Shown piece by piece: positions 53,530 through 64,000 of a DNA stretch of 64,000 nt (positions are counted from its first letter, which is position 1; every line of letters begins with the position of its first letter). The notes beneath the pieces are model-generated. The model did not search any database. It had not been told where the DNA came from and worked only from the letters and a program-made list of their open reading frames with translations. The position numbers and the translations under genes are program-made. Origin of the DNA: Meconema thalassinum (lineage: Eukaryota; Arthropoda; Insecta; Orthoptera; Tettigoniidae); assembly GCA_946902985.2 (NCBI GenBank), contig OX336389.2, forward strand, positions 170,820,704 to 170,884,703. The letters are read 5' to 3'.

Positions 53530-55311
53530 ATGGGAGACAAAAGAAAGTCAAACATGCAAAACTACTTTAAACCGTTAAAAATCAATAAATATGATGTGGT
53601 TAGTGCTAGTGAATGTGGCAATCCTTCAACGAGTAAGGATTTGTTAACAAGGACTGCAAGCATAGAAAAACAGCCAAGTTGTTCATCAGAAGAGGGCTCA
53701 GAGGCAAATGTGAGCAGGTCTAAGGCCGTTGTAAGTAATCATAACATGGATTTGGACATTGGTTTATTTAAAAACAAAAAGTTGACGGACAATGAAATGT
53801 TCAAAGTTTTAAATGACAAATGGGTTCCTCAGACCAACTTTAACTTTCCTTTTAGATCACATGGGAACCAACAACGAAAATTTTCGTTTTCATGGCTGAA
53901 GAAATATACCTGGCTTTCGTATTCTGTAATTGAAGACTCTGTATACTGAGTCCATTGTATGCTTCTTTTTTTTTTTTTTTGAAGAAAAAAAAAGTTGGTT
54001 GAAGAAGGTTTTTGTAACTGGAAAAAAGTACTAGAAAAGTTTGAAAAACATGCAAACTCGCTGTATCATAAAGACTCATGTGTAAGCGCAGCTAGCTTTA
54101 AAAGAGTTATGGACTGCCGAATGAAACCGATTGACAAATCTCTGGCATTGTTGACCGCGTCTGAGGTTGTATTAATCAGGAACTGCTTTGGAATAGTGGA
54201 GAAGTTGTGGGATTTTTTAACACTGCTAAAAGACAAGCAGTTTTAAAACAGTGCATTGAATCTGAGGCAAATCTTGAAACCAACAAGAAAAAACTCCTGC
54301 AGCTTTGTCCATCGAGATGGGTACAAAGGCACGATGCTATTTTTGTTATGAAAGAACTGCTGCAACCTCTTGAAGTAGCGTTAGAGGAGATTAAAAACTG
54401 GAATGATAGGGAACCTTCTTCAAAAGCTCTAATACTACTAAACTCCTTAAGTCAAGGTGAATTTATAATTTCTCTCTTGGCATCAGAAAAACTGCTTGGT
54501 TACACAGTAAACATAATAAAAAAGCTTCAGGGAACTGATTTAGATTTATCGTCTGCAATTACACACGCTGAAACTGTGATTGAAAGCTTAAAATCTCAAA
54601 GAAAAAATGCAGATCAAGAATTTCACTCGTTGTTTGAAGAAGCTACCGAAATTGCTAATAACTGCGGTTCAATAATTTCGATGCCTCGAACAGTTGGAAG
54701 ACAACTGAACAGAAGCAACATACCAGCAGAAACTCCAGAATTATAATATAAAAGATCTGTTTTCATCCCTTGGATTGACTCTTTCAATATTTCATGGGAA
54801 TCTCGATTCATCAAGCATAAAGACTTATTAAAGAGTTTTGAGTGCTTACTGCCATCAGCCAATGCATCACATACACATAAAGAAACCTTCCAATAAAAAA
54901 TGCAACTTGATTTCTTACAGCTGTGTAATTTTTATAAGAATGAAAATTGAAAGTGGAGGAAACAACAAAGGCCTGTTTATGGCTGAGTTTGAACTGTGGC
55001 ACAAGAGCATCAAGATCCACGCTAATAACCCTAAAAACGCAATCGATGTGTTGGATCTATGTGGCAAGGACTTGTTTCCTAATATCCACACATTGTTGAG
55101 AATTTTGTGTACCATCCTTGTGAATACAAGCACTGCTGAGAGGTCATTTTCTACACTACGTCGGCTGAAAACATATCTTAGGAATACCATGGGTGCAGTC
55201 AGGCTGACTGGTCTAGCAGCACTGAATATTCACCGCGAAATTGAAGTCACCAGTACAGAGGTAGTTTCCGTTTTAAAAAAATCTGCTTGGCGGCTGGATT
55301 TTGTTCTGTGA
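53530..55311 (+). pseudogene. hAT transposase (ZMYM1/TTF-finger-like), internally deleted
   Basis: The frame opens MGDKRKSNMQNYFKPL at 53530 and contains DIGLFKNKKLTDNEMFKVLN, the start of the TTF-type finger region (FSWLKKYTWLSYS), then stops at 53949. Next WKKVLEKFEKHANSLYHKD, then a jump: the large catalytic central part (DUF4371-like, with the first catalytic residues) is missing. It resumes with CPSRWVQRHDAIFVMKE and EEIKNWNDREPSSKA, and ends with the hAT dimerisation domain TSTAERSFSTLRRLKTYLRN. There are several frame changes (54246, about 54750 and 54896). This copy cannot make a working enzyme; it would need help in trans. Confidence 0.88.
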
Positions 55312-56050
55312 AATTTGAGTTTCCACTTTGTTCAAACAACGTTAATGTTAATTAATTAATACATGATTTGTATTCAACTATTTGTTTAAACTTGCATTCA
55401 GCCTGTGTAATTAAGTTCAACTTGAAATTCTAGAAATGTTTAAGATTTTTTTATTATAATGTTAGTTAATAAGGAAACTTAAAATAACATATATTTTCAC
55501 GTACAGTACATAAAATATTTGTTACACTCCATAACACTATGGTATACAATTACGTCTCGTAATTTTTAAAATGTAATGTTTAGTTCCAATTAAATTTACA
55601 TATTCAAAATCAAAATGTTATTATTAATTTCCTAAAACCTATAATAGTTCTTGGTATAAACAACTCAAAACTTAATAAATTATAGCAGATAATTGATGTT
55701 ACACATCAATCTGACGACCCTGGCAGCTGGATATATAGATGTGATAATAGTGAGCAGAGCAATCCAGTCGTTATCACTCTGATCGTGATCAAAAGTTAAT
55801 TCTTGATAAAAATCACGCAGTCCCTTTTTATTACTTGTATAACCTTAGCTCAATGGCTCTGTAACTAAAATTTGTATAAAACCAATGCACATTTTGTTTA
55901 AATAATCTCCAGTCCAATAGCATCTTTTGTATTGGTTTCAACAGAGAATTCTACAGTATGTTTGATCTTATAGAATATCTTTTTATGCATATGATCTCAA
56001 ATATACATATACAAGAATAAAATGGACACATTCTCTTTCCATAGCTGAAA
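55312..56050. other. hAT 3' non-coding region
   Basis: AT-rich sequence between the transposase stop and the right terminal repeat. Confidence 0.5.
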
Positions 56051-56170
56051 TAATGTTATTGAGGAAAGCCCCCTCCAAACCAGAAGTCTGGGTGCGCCCC
56101 TGCTCCAGGTACATATTGTAAATATTTTCACCTGTATTTTCAAACATAGATTGTATAGCCTAAGTATAAT

Positions 56171-56211
56171 GGATCTGATGATGATCGCTTGACGATCGAA
56201 ACTGGTCATCC
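56171..56211 (+). ncRNA. Hammerhead ribozyme, right arm
   Basis: Same 41-nt order of parts as the left-arm copy, on the plus strand. Both transcripts of the element would therefore carry a ribozyme at the same relative place. Confidence 0.7.
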
Positions 56212-56367
56212 TAGTGTATTTATTAATCTCATATAATTTATTTCAGGATTAGGGCATAACCCAGCTCTTTTGGGTACATTCGTGTTGACCGACTGAAAAG
56301 CACTAAACTCCTGTTTACTAAGACAACACTGAAAAAATGGCTTCAAACCCCACAATGTTAGGATATA

Positions 56368-57689
56368 CCTAATTGACCCCCGTGGAGAGAACTTATTAGC
56401 GCAGCTCGGTATCATCCAAGAGTAGGATGGGAAGCCCCGATTGCTGGCATTGCATACATGTTGTAGACGCGTTTCCTCCCTCTCCATGAAACCGGCCTTC
56501 TCTTATGACCTGTCTGCGCGATCTTAGTTGAAATAATTGCGACTTGTGGTGAAGTAGGCCTACTGTAGGCTATCGTATCCCTTGAACATGGTTAGGTGTA
56601 GAACAAAACATCGAATTTTCCTAGTGGAAACTTATCTTCTCAAGAAGTCTTTCAGTAAATGTGTTCGTACTTTTCAGCGCCGTGCGATTTTATCATTTTA
56701 AATGATCTAGTCGACTTCGTCGTTACGTTACGGCAACGACACGGCGAGCGTGACGTCATCCAGCCAGCTCCCTCCTTTCACCGCGATGACTTGTAACTGT
56801 CTAGCGTTCTGATTGTTTCTTGTACTCTGGAGGCTCTCGGGAATGAAATAACTGCACTGATACGAAATATCAGTGAGGATGAATTACAGCAAGTGTACCA
56901 AAACTTCCTACTTTAGTGCAATGTGTGTTTAGAAAATGAAAAACAGCATTTTCAGCAACTACTCTTATATTCATGTAAGTAAATATAATGATTAAATAGG
57001 TACGGTACGGTAAAAGTGAAAATGTGTTTAACTAGTTGGGCGCTACGCTGCTGCTAGCAACAGTGCCTTGTTCGACACGCTGCAATACACAGGGACCCTG
57101 CCGTCACGCGGCGACAGCGAGGCCCCATTCTATAGGGAGACTCTTACTGTATAGACTATTGCGAATACCGCAAGGACGTAGGGTGCTATACTTCACAGAC
57201 GTGGGAGGCAAGAAACAACTCTTCAGCTCAAGTTCTGATATACACGGCTTGAAATGGTAACCTGCCCGTAGTCCAGTATTAGTTAGTGTTACCAGAGGTG
57301 TCCATCGCCAGCGCGGCGAGCTTCTTGCGCGGACGGCCTTGCAGCGCTCGTGGGGAGAGACTATATGTCTGTCTCTCCCTCTCTCGCTCGTCTTCCCGTC
57401 TCACTCCCTCCCGTACTGCCTTCGCTGTGTTGTGGTTGATCGGTCAAACTTCAAACGGTATTCAGTATATTTTGAATATAAAAATACATTGAAATAGAAA
57501 GAAAACGAGGGAAAGAGAAAAAAATGTTACCGTAATTGCAATGCCTTAACCTAAACGAGTTCCATGACACCTTATTAGAGTTCCGACTGCTTTAATACTA
57601 AGCACCTAATCTTCAAGTACCAGAAATATGTGCACAGCCTGGCACAGAACCAATTACTGTTATTCCTCGAGCATATTCATTCTGAACTA
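56368..57689. other. Unassigned spacer with shared repeats
   Basis: 56460-56526 pairs with 50404-50472. 56698-56760 shares the 'gtcgacttcgtcgtta' block and TGACGTCA with 26396-26700. Otherwise I see nothing. Confidence 0.35.
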
Positions 57690-58340
57690 TTATTATTATT
57701 ATTACCCGCATTCAAATACCTGGGAATAACACTACAGACCACTGGAGCAACATTCACTATTCATATTAAGGAAAGAACAGCTGCTTCAACAAGAGCGAAG
57801 TACGAGATACCAAAACCTCACCAGCTATCAATCAACACTGCAATGGCCCTTTTCAAACTGAAAGGTGCCCCAATTGCAACATACAGTATCCAACTAATAT
57901 AGAAAAACTTAGCATACCCTACATGAGGAAACTTGAAAACCTAACACACATCCTCCAGATCTACAAAATTCACCGAAAACCGAATATCATACATAACAAC
58001 CAACGAACCATTCTTCCTGGATGACATAAAATCCACCTTTAATCTACTGGACACACCTGCCTCCACCTTCGTCCTCAAAGAGAGAGAAGAGAAAAAGCAC
58101 GACAGATCCAAGCGTATATTGACTCCACGGAACCACTACAGACATGGAAAGGTTCAAACCTCGAGCTTAGACATGTCTACACAATATTCGTCGCCGACGG
58201 CTTTCACTGGAAGATCTGCACGACTGACGGCCACCACACACCGGATGAGAACTGCAAATGCCGACTGTGTGGGATGAAATGTACCCAGTACCACCTGAGG
58301 AACTGCTCTGAAAGGACTGTTACACTCTCCAATTACGCCA
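57690..58340 (+). pseudogene. LINE reverse transcriptase C-terminal fragment
   Basis: The first frame encodes FKYLGITLQTTGATFTIHIK and FKLKGAPIATYSIQLI (RT thumb-side region of insect LINEs), then stops. A later frame has EPFFLDDIKSTFNL and ENCKCRLCGMKCTQYHLRNC, a C-terminal cysteine motif. Multiple frame changes; dead. A 5'-truncated SINE3 is inserted after it. Confidence 0.75.
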
Positions 58341-58397
58341 AAGATCTGTAAACTCAGATCAACACGCCTTATGTGCACCTTGTGCTTTGCATATAAT

Positions 58398-58679
58398 GAA
58401 AATGAAAATCCACAGCCTGCTTCCAGTCTCCGACCGGGTCAGGAATGGAATGAATGAAGCCCCCATCTAGCGGCGAGGATATGAACTGTGCCGGCTGCCG
58501 AGGCCCGACGCACTCCTCTGGGGCAATGATTAAATGAATGACAGGTGAAATGAAATGATAGTGGAGAATGTTGCTGGAATGAAATTTTGACAGGGAAAAC
58601 CGGAGTACCCGGAGAAAAACCTGTCTGCCCCCGCTTTGTCCAGCACAGATCTCACATGGAGTGACCGGGATTTGAACCC
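58398..58679 (-). repeat. SINE3, 5' truncated, 12-bp TSD
   Basis: Flanked by TTTGCATATAAT at 58386-58397 and 58680-58691. It lacks the tRNA head, so it was truncated at insertion. Confidence 0.9.
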
Positions 58680-58710
58680 TTTGCATATAATAATAATTAT
58701 TATTATTATT

Positions 58711-59053
58711 GTATGTATGTCTACCCTTTATTATTCCCGTTTTCCAACGGAGTCGGGGATGAGATGCGATGGAAGTCTTTGTGGCGAATGATTTTTGCTG
58801 CCGCAGGCTCGTCCTGACGCCAACCTCATGAGAGGAGTTAATGAGAGATGAAATGAGCAAGGATGTGGAAGGAAGCAGTCGTGGGCAGTCAGAAGGTCCC
58901 AGCATTTGCCTGGAGTTGAAAATGAGAGACAACGGGAAACCATTTCAAGGACGGCCGACGGTGGGGCTCGAACCCAGGCGTCTACCGAGTCAGCAGAGAG
59001 CTTGTCCCCATGACCTAACACTGCGCTTTAGCGAGCGTAGCCACCACTGTCGG
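58711..59053 (-). repeat. SINE4 copy
   Basis: A minus-strand copy from 'gtatgtatgtctacccttta' to 'gccaccactgtcgg', with ATT-rich DNA on both sides. Confidence 0.88.
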
Positions 59054-59692
59054 TATTATTATTATTACTATTGCAAGTCACAAGGACTTGTGTGCCACCA
59101 GGGTATTACTAATGACTAATGAGAACTGTGTGTCATTGGGTACTCAAATATTGTAATCACAGACGACTCATCTGCCTCCATATATAGCATTCCGAATATA
59201 GGCTACTTTGTCATGTTTGGAAGACTTTGGAAAGCTAGCCATAAAATTCCCTATTTGTCATCCAAGCCAATATACTTTGAACGATGACCCTCTATTGTAT
59301 TGAATGTGTAAGCTCTTAGCATACTACAGTAACTTATATAATCCCACTGGTTATCTGTCTCTGGGCTCACAACTGTACAGCTTCACGGCGTGCAGTCATT
59401 TAACCAGATTTTTCGATACTTGTAAATAAAAATATTTTGGAAATCAATTGGAGAGCTAAGGAAAACGCAGCAACGGTCCGAACTCGAGGGACCATTGCTT
59501 TGTTAAGAGCAAAAACGTAACTCCGGTACGCCAAGAAACGCGCGAAACATAACGTAGATGTATCGGACGCATTGAATGAACAGTTTGTTTGTTTACGTTA
59601 CATTCAGTGCACTGGCGATCCCAATTTGACTCGATCAGACGCGGCGAAGAGCTGTCGCAGTGCCGGCAGTGAGGGCAGGCATTCCAGCTGTT
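59054..59692. other. Unassigned spacer
   Basis: Nothing recognised. Confidence 0.3.
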
Positions 59693-60044
59693 AATTCATT
59701 GAGGGACTTTGCAACATCGTGACCATGTACCTCGTGAACTTGGGTGTGTGTGGTATTTGTTTGACAACCTGTGATGGCTATATTAATGTGTGTAATTGTA
59801 ATTTAGATGAGGATTGGGAAGAAGGCGGCTGTAGCCTTAATTTAGGAACCATCCCGGCATTCACCTAGTGTATAAATGGGTAAATGGTAAATGGCTGAGG
59901 TAGGAATCGAACCCGCCTCTTCTCAGTTTTACCTCGCGAGGGTGAATGTACCCCACTAATTAAATTAAATTTCTTGGCAGAGTCGGGAATCGAAGCCAGG
60001 CTTCCGGGTTGACAGCCAAGAGTGCTAGCCACTACTCAACGAGG
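59693..60044 (-). repeat. SINE1, uninterrupted copy
   Basis: A continuous minus-strand copy that serves as reference for the split copy at 4951-5880: 'gggactttgcaacatcgtga', 'gaagaaggcggctgtagcct', 'ttcttggcagagtcgggaat'. Confidence 0.85.
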
Positions 60045-60283
60045 CAGACAAAAAGAGGCAGGAGCCAGCCTGCTGGCGTGCGGCGCAGAATACTTAGCAC
60101 GCCGAGCGTGAATGGCTGTACGCACCTGGTGTTACTGTAGTTTACTCACGTTCCTCAGGCCCATTTCAGCCACGGCCAGAGTCAACCACAAACCGCAAGG
60201 TATAAAGAATCGACACATGGTTTAAGTTGGATCACTGAACCAAAAATCATGATTTATGATATTTCTATTGCCTAATTATTTCA

Positions 60284-60440
60284 GAGTGTCCAACTCCATG
60301 AGTAACTGGTTAGTGCTCTTCCCTTTGATCTAACAAAGGAGTCCCGATTTCGACTCCCGACTGGGCAATGGGATTTTAATCTTGCATGGTTCATTGTCTT
60401 GGCTCGGGTGTGGGTATTTTTGACGTCTTCATATGTAGCT
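60284..60440 (+). repeat. SINE10 (tRNA-derived), single copy
   Basis: The head 'ccatgagtaactggttagtg' and B-box-like 'tttcgactcccgactggg'. Confidence 0.55.
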
Positions 60441-60451
60441 TTCATAATACA

Positions 60452-60540
60452 GTAAAATCTGCCTCCAATGGACCCTCTATTAAACGGAAACTTGTCTTAA
60501 ACGGAAATATTTGACGGTCCCTTGAACTTTGCGGTGAAAA
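60452..60540. repeat. 'TTAAACGGAAACT' repeat end
   Basis: 'cagtaaaatctgcctccaat' and 'attaaacggaaact' match 27295-27370. Possible pogo/Tigger-like end; no partner. Confidence 0.4.
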
Positions 60541-60823
60541 TTTCCATCTATAGAGGCAACAGCCAAACAAATTGATCTAATCTTTCTAAAAAAAATCCCT
60601 TACAGGTTCCATTAATATCGACCCTTTTTGCCGACTGTCATTGGCATATCACTCCGTTCGAAGGGGACGAGGTGTAACTCTCGTTCCGCCCTTCGCACGT
60701 AGCATTGCTTTACCTGACAGGTTTCTACGGCCACTCTGCGCAGTTATGGAATGCGCTGTCAGGGGATGCCAAGATCTTGCCTCTTCGGAAAATCAAGCCG
60801 TACATAAAAGGGTACATTGTATA

Positions 60824-61652
60824 AGGTGCGTTCAAAAAGGAACGAGCCGGAGGCTGGAATGCGCAAACCGGTGACGACATCGGCTAATCGTGGCGTGTGT
60901 ACCGAGGTGTGGTTGCGACCAGAGCGTGGAAGGTCACAGCCCGCCGCTAGAGGGCACGCGTACACGTCACGTGACGATACAAAGCGAGCAGCAGCATGCA
61001 TCAATCGTCTAACCAAGACCAAGACAATAGGCCATTCGACATGCTTCCTGGTGTGGTTGAAGACTGTGGGGCACCCATTGGGCACACACTTTCCGCAAGT
61101 GCAGTCGTTCCTTCATGATGGTATGCACACTTCCGACGCTCAATCCGACCACAGCGGCTATGGCGTTCACTTTCAATCGGCGGTTCTGGGTAATGTGTGC
61201 ATCAACCAGCTGGACGTTGTCATCGGTAATGCAGGGGGGTGCCCCAGACCGGGCATCATCGGCTAACGACACCCGTCCTTCCCTGAAGCGCTTGTGCCAC
61301 GCCTTAACCCTTGCAAGGGACATGCAGTGTTCGCCGTACACTTGTGACATTCGGCGATGAATGTCCGTTCCCCCTACTCCTTTCGCTGTCAGAAACCGAA
61401 CAACACCTCTTTGCTCTTCGTTTGACGCCTCCATGTCACTGTTTGCAATGCCACTGGCAGCGTTGGACGATTGATGCATGCTGCTGCTCGCTTTGTATTG
61501 TTACGTGACGTGCACGCGTGCCCTCTAGCAACGGGCTGTGACCTTCCACGCTCTGGTTGGAACCACACCTCGTTACACACGCCATGATTAGCCGATGTCT
61601 CCACCGGTTTGCGTATTACAGCCTCCGGCTCGTTACTTTTTGAACGCACCTG
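60824..61652 (-). mobile_element. Mariner element with long terminal repeats, N-terminal half only
   Basis: The ends read AGGTGCGTTCAAAAAGGAAC and, inward from the right, AGGTGCGTTCAAAAAGTAAC. Inverted similarity continues for about 170 bp, past 'tctagagggcac'. TA lies near both ends (60822-60823 and 61654-61655), with a base or two of uncertainty. Confidence 0.75.
61009..61479 (-). pseudogene. Mariner transposase N-terminal DNA-binding half
   Basis: An open minus-strand frame of 156 codons contains QRGVVRFLTAKGVGGTDIHR, then RVKAWHKRFREGRVSLADD and SGAPPCITDDNV, the paired helix-turn-helix region of SETMAR/GVQW-like mariner transposases, followed by SLQPHQEACRMAYCLG. The catalytic domain (GDETW onward) is absent; the frame ends near the arm. 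Binding to the terminal repeat is possible, cutting is not. Such a truncated protein could in principle act as a repressor, which is inference. Confidence 0.75.
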
Positions 61653-62064
61653 ATATAAATAAACGTATGTATGAGTGATTGATTGTCTCGCTGAATGAAT
61701 GAGTATCTGAATGGAATGAATGAATGCATGGAGTGATTGATGTTATGAAAGCGCGTGCGTGAGAGAGTGAGTGAACAGGAAAATTGTACTATGTCAATAT
61801 TCTAAATATGTAAATACTGCAAATATCTTTGTAAAACATGTAGATATTGTTAAAACAAATGTAGATGTGAACTGTGCCTGTGAAGCATGAAATATATATG
61901 TGGGGCTTGCCCTTTTTCACTAGGCCCTCCATACTTCTTGTGCGATTTATAGTAAATAATAATAATAATAATAACGTGTTGAAACCCCTTCATTGAACGG
62001 AAACTGAATTACGTGGTCAACGGAAATCAAAATACGGATTTTAACATACAATTTCAAAGATCCG
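61653..62064. other. Unassigned spacer
   Basis: GAATGAATG-like short runs at about 61680-61760, and a weak match to the 'cggaaact' repeat at 61976-62060. Confidence 0.3.
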
Positions 62065-62200
62065 AAATGCTATATCCCGGCCTCCTTTACAAGGAAGTAA
62101 GCTACCGTACCTTTAATTTTTACCCACAATTAAGGTATGCCTTATAGCCAAACAGTGTGGCAGTCTACGTGAGCTCAACGACAGGGGACCTCTACATCCC
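62065..62200. repeat. Dispersed repeat, pair with 50765-50890
   Basis: See the partner copy; the same segment extends 'cctctacatcccctg' further. Confidence 0.6.
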
Positions 62201-62432
62201 CTGTATACTGCCAATAACGCAGGACTGAACATTTTCAGGAAATGGTGCCTTCGTACAACTGTATCCGATTTGGAAAAGTAAAAATATAACTACAAAGACA
62301 AAGTTAAATATATTTAGAAGTAATGTCAAGGCAGTATTAATGTATGCGTCTGAGTCTTGGAAAGTTAGCAACCAAATTACCAGTCGATTACAGGTGTTTG
62401 TTAATAGGTGTCTGAGAAGGATTTTGAATATA

Positions 62433-63507
62433 CAGGGTGTTTCAGGAGGAATAGTAAATATTTTAGGAGGTGATAGTAGAGAAGAATTGCAATCAAAAAT
62501 TCCATATGATATGTGTCCCATTTGTATGGCGTAGAGAGATACAGCTGGTAGTATTTAACCCAAACAAATGTAAATCCAAGGCAAATGAGGACGTTCAAAG
62601 TTGATTTTCTAAAATTCCACCACAAATGCATTTTGCATTTCTCTTGATAACACCCTGTGTAGCTCTTCGGAGGTCGTCTTGGCGTTCTTTGTTGAGGGCT
62701 GCACTATGCATATTCCGAACGACCAACTCGGCTCTTGTGTTAACTTTCTCCTTGCAAACTTCGTCTTTCAATCAACCCCACAGGCAAAAATCCAAATGGG
62801 TAAGGTCCGGGGACCTTGGTGGCCATCTTCCGGGGAATGTTAGGGTTATATGTTATATCACCAGACGACTAGAATGTGCAGTAGCCCAGTCATGCTGGAA
62901 GAACATACGCATCTTGTAGCCAAAGGAATCTCTTCCAATAATGCTGGAAGTTCATTTTCCAGAAAGTGTAGATATTGGGGTCCTGTTAGACGATGCGGTA
63001 ACACAACAGGCCCAATCAACTGATTGTCAATCAACCCACACCACACATTTACAGAGAGGAGTTTCTGAAAATGTGTGTCCACAATGGCATGTGGGTTTTC
63101 TTCTGAACACTTATGTTCATTACGAGTGTTATTGATGCCGTCATGAGTGAACGTGGCTTCATCAGTGAAGATTACAAATGGGATTACTTGGTGATTTGCA
63201 CGTATCCAACGACAAAATTCCAATCGTCTATCTGGATCTCCTGCTCGAAGGTGTTGAACGGGCTGGTAATGACACGGATGGAACCCGTGCATACGTAATG
63301 CCCGCCATACTCTTGTACATGTAACACCGATACGTGCAGAAAGTCTAGGTGTACCAGCACACGAAACGACAACTGCTCTGGTTACATACCAACGTCTGTA
63401 TCTCGGTACGCAATAAAAATGGGACACATGTTATATGGATTTTTTTATTCCAATTCATCTATACTACCAACTCCTAAAATATTTACTATTCCTCCTGAAA
63501 CACCCTG
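62433..63507 (-). mobile_element. Mariner-superfamily element, 1,075 bp, inserted in a LINE
   Basis: About 50-bp terminal repeats: CAGGGTGTTTCAGGAGGAAT at both ends, nearly identical through 'tattttaggag'. The flank is TA on the left (62431-62432) and AA on the right (63508-63509), one base off a TA duplication. Confidence 0.85.
62600..63427 (-). pseudogene. Mariner-superfamily transposase
   Basis: The minus-strand frame from 63427 encodes SARIGVTCTRVWRALRMHGF, PDRRLEFCRWIRANHQ, VIFTDEATFTHDGINN (first catalytic Asp) and FQKLLSVNVWCGLID. A frame change near 62900 is followed by FFQHDWATAHSSRL (second Asp), then WPPRSPDLTHLDFC (third Asp; 'LDF' motif) and a stop. All three Asp are present but in different frames, so it is inactive. 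It resembles insect DDD-type transposases related to the fragment at 1441-1866. The N-terminal DNA-binding domain is short or lost. Confidence 0.85.
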
Positions 63508-63836
63508 AACATTGGCCTGAGACAATCTCAAATGAGGAGCTGTTAGTTCGAACTTCAGAGGAACAGATTAAAATCCAAATAAAAGGAAGGATATGGAAGT
63601 GGATTGGCCACACACTTAGAAAATCTGATAATGCCATTGAGAAGCAAGTCCTGGATTGGAATCCCCAGGGTAGCAGGAGAAGAGGAAGGCCCAAGCATTC
63701 GTGGATGCGGACGGTAGAGGCAGAGAGGCGACAACAGGGAAAGGCATGGAAAGAGGTGAAGAGGATGTCAGCCAACAGAGTGAGATGGCGCAGCTTCGCG
63801 GATGCCCTATGTTCCAATGGGAACTATAGGAAATAA

Positions 63837-64000
63837 GTAAACAAGTAAGAGAATTTTCAGGAACCCTGTGAAAGTGTGCCTTGTCCGCTGTAACAGTTTA
63901 TTATGAAGCTAACAAGGAATGTACAAATACTGTAGGTCTTCCTTATTATATTCTTCAACTTACCCGTCAACGTGTAAGACTAAGTACTGTAATTACCTGT
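63837..64000. repeat. Dispersed repeat continuing past the window
   Basis: 'gaagctaacaaggaatgtac' and 'cttcaacttacccgtcaacg' match 28728-28840. Confidence 0.55.

Larger units (their letters stand above)
53077..56102 (+). mobile_element. hAT transposon, 3,026 bp, perfect 8-bp TSD
   Basis: The ends are CAGGGGCGCACCCAG and, inward from the right, CAGGGGCGCACCCAG, then they diverge. CTCCAGGT flanks the element at 53069-53076 and 56103-56110. It encodes a decayed transposase. Confidence 0.95.
52644..56355. mobile_element. Hammerhead-bearing inverted-repeat retroelement, split by a hAT
   Basis: The left arm 52644-52860 and right arm about 56111-56355 are inverted copies ('caagagtttagtgctttt', 'tgtacccaaaagagctgggt'). 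Target duplication TGTTAGGATATA at 52632-52643 and 56356-56367. Without the 3,034-bp hAT insertion and its extra 8-bp duplication it is about 680 bp. Both arms contain a hammerhead, and the right side has an extra 45-bp end. Confidence 0.85.
62230..63836 (+). pseudogene. LINE C-terminal region, split by a mariner-superfamily element
   Basis: The left piece (62230-62432) ends with SRLQVFVNRCLRRILNI. The right piece (63510-63836) resumes HWPETISNEELLVRTSEEQI, WKWIGHTLRKSD and GSRRRGRPKHSWMRTVEAE, the tail motifs of insect LINE proteins (WIGHTLRK, GRPRxTW-type). The two pieces join in the same reading frame once the insertion (62433-63507 plus one duplication) is ignored. The left piece has stops upstream. 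Confidence 0.85.

Overview
This window looks like intergenic DNA from a large, repeat-rich insect genome. The transposon classes (Ty3/gypsy, hAT, mariner, LINE fragments, at least nine tRNA-derived SINE families and hammerhead-bearing inverted repeats) suggest an orthopteroid or other polyneopteran insect, but that placement is inference. I found no host protein-coding gene I would defend. Nearly every stretch with structure is a mobile element or a relic of one.

0-10.7 kb: a 21-bp minisatellite, a deleted mariner copy with TA target-site duplications (TSDs), a head-to-head SINE pair, a 624-bp MITE, and a three-deep SINE nest (SINE3 in SINE2 in SINE1). After these come a split inverted repeat, a foldback made of two mariner 3' ends, and many more SINEs. 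10.9-17.7 kb: a young Ty3/gypsy LTR retrotransposon with two 762-bp LTRs (about 3 differences), a 4-bp TSD (ATAC), a gag with an unusually long coiled coil, a canonical -1 frameshift heptamer, and two disabling frameshifts. 18-28.8 kb: SINEs, a hAT MITE with a perfect 8-bp TSD, a dead hammerhead-bearing repeat, and a CRE-rich tandem repeat.

28.9-46.7 kb: a degenerate hAT transposon whose transposase gene is split by a 15,124-bp foldback element (31085-46208). Removing the insert and one copy of its 4-bp TSD (ACGT) rejoins the hAT reading frame, which fixes the ends of the insert to the base. The two arms (about 7.9 and 7.2 kb) are mirror copies around a 43-bp spacer. Each carries a small FLYWCH zinc-finger/Asp-rich gene, a 16-bp minisatellite array, a GTCC-type minisatellite, a class II tRNA-like sequence and a LINE fragment. 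I see no recognisable transposase in it. This is the best candidate here for an undescribed system.

46.7-64 kb: a 1.27-kb hAT-type element with a perfect 8-bp TSD, more SINEs, LINE 3' ends, and an inverted-repeat retroelement with hammerhead ribozymes in both arms and 12-bp TSDs. That retroelement was itself split by a 3,026-bp hAT element with a perfect 8-bp TSD. Two further mariner-superfamily elements follow, one inserted into a LINE. All boundaries were read by eye. Percent identities were not computed and family names rest on recognisable motifs.
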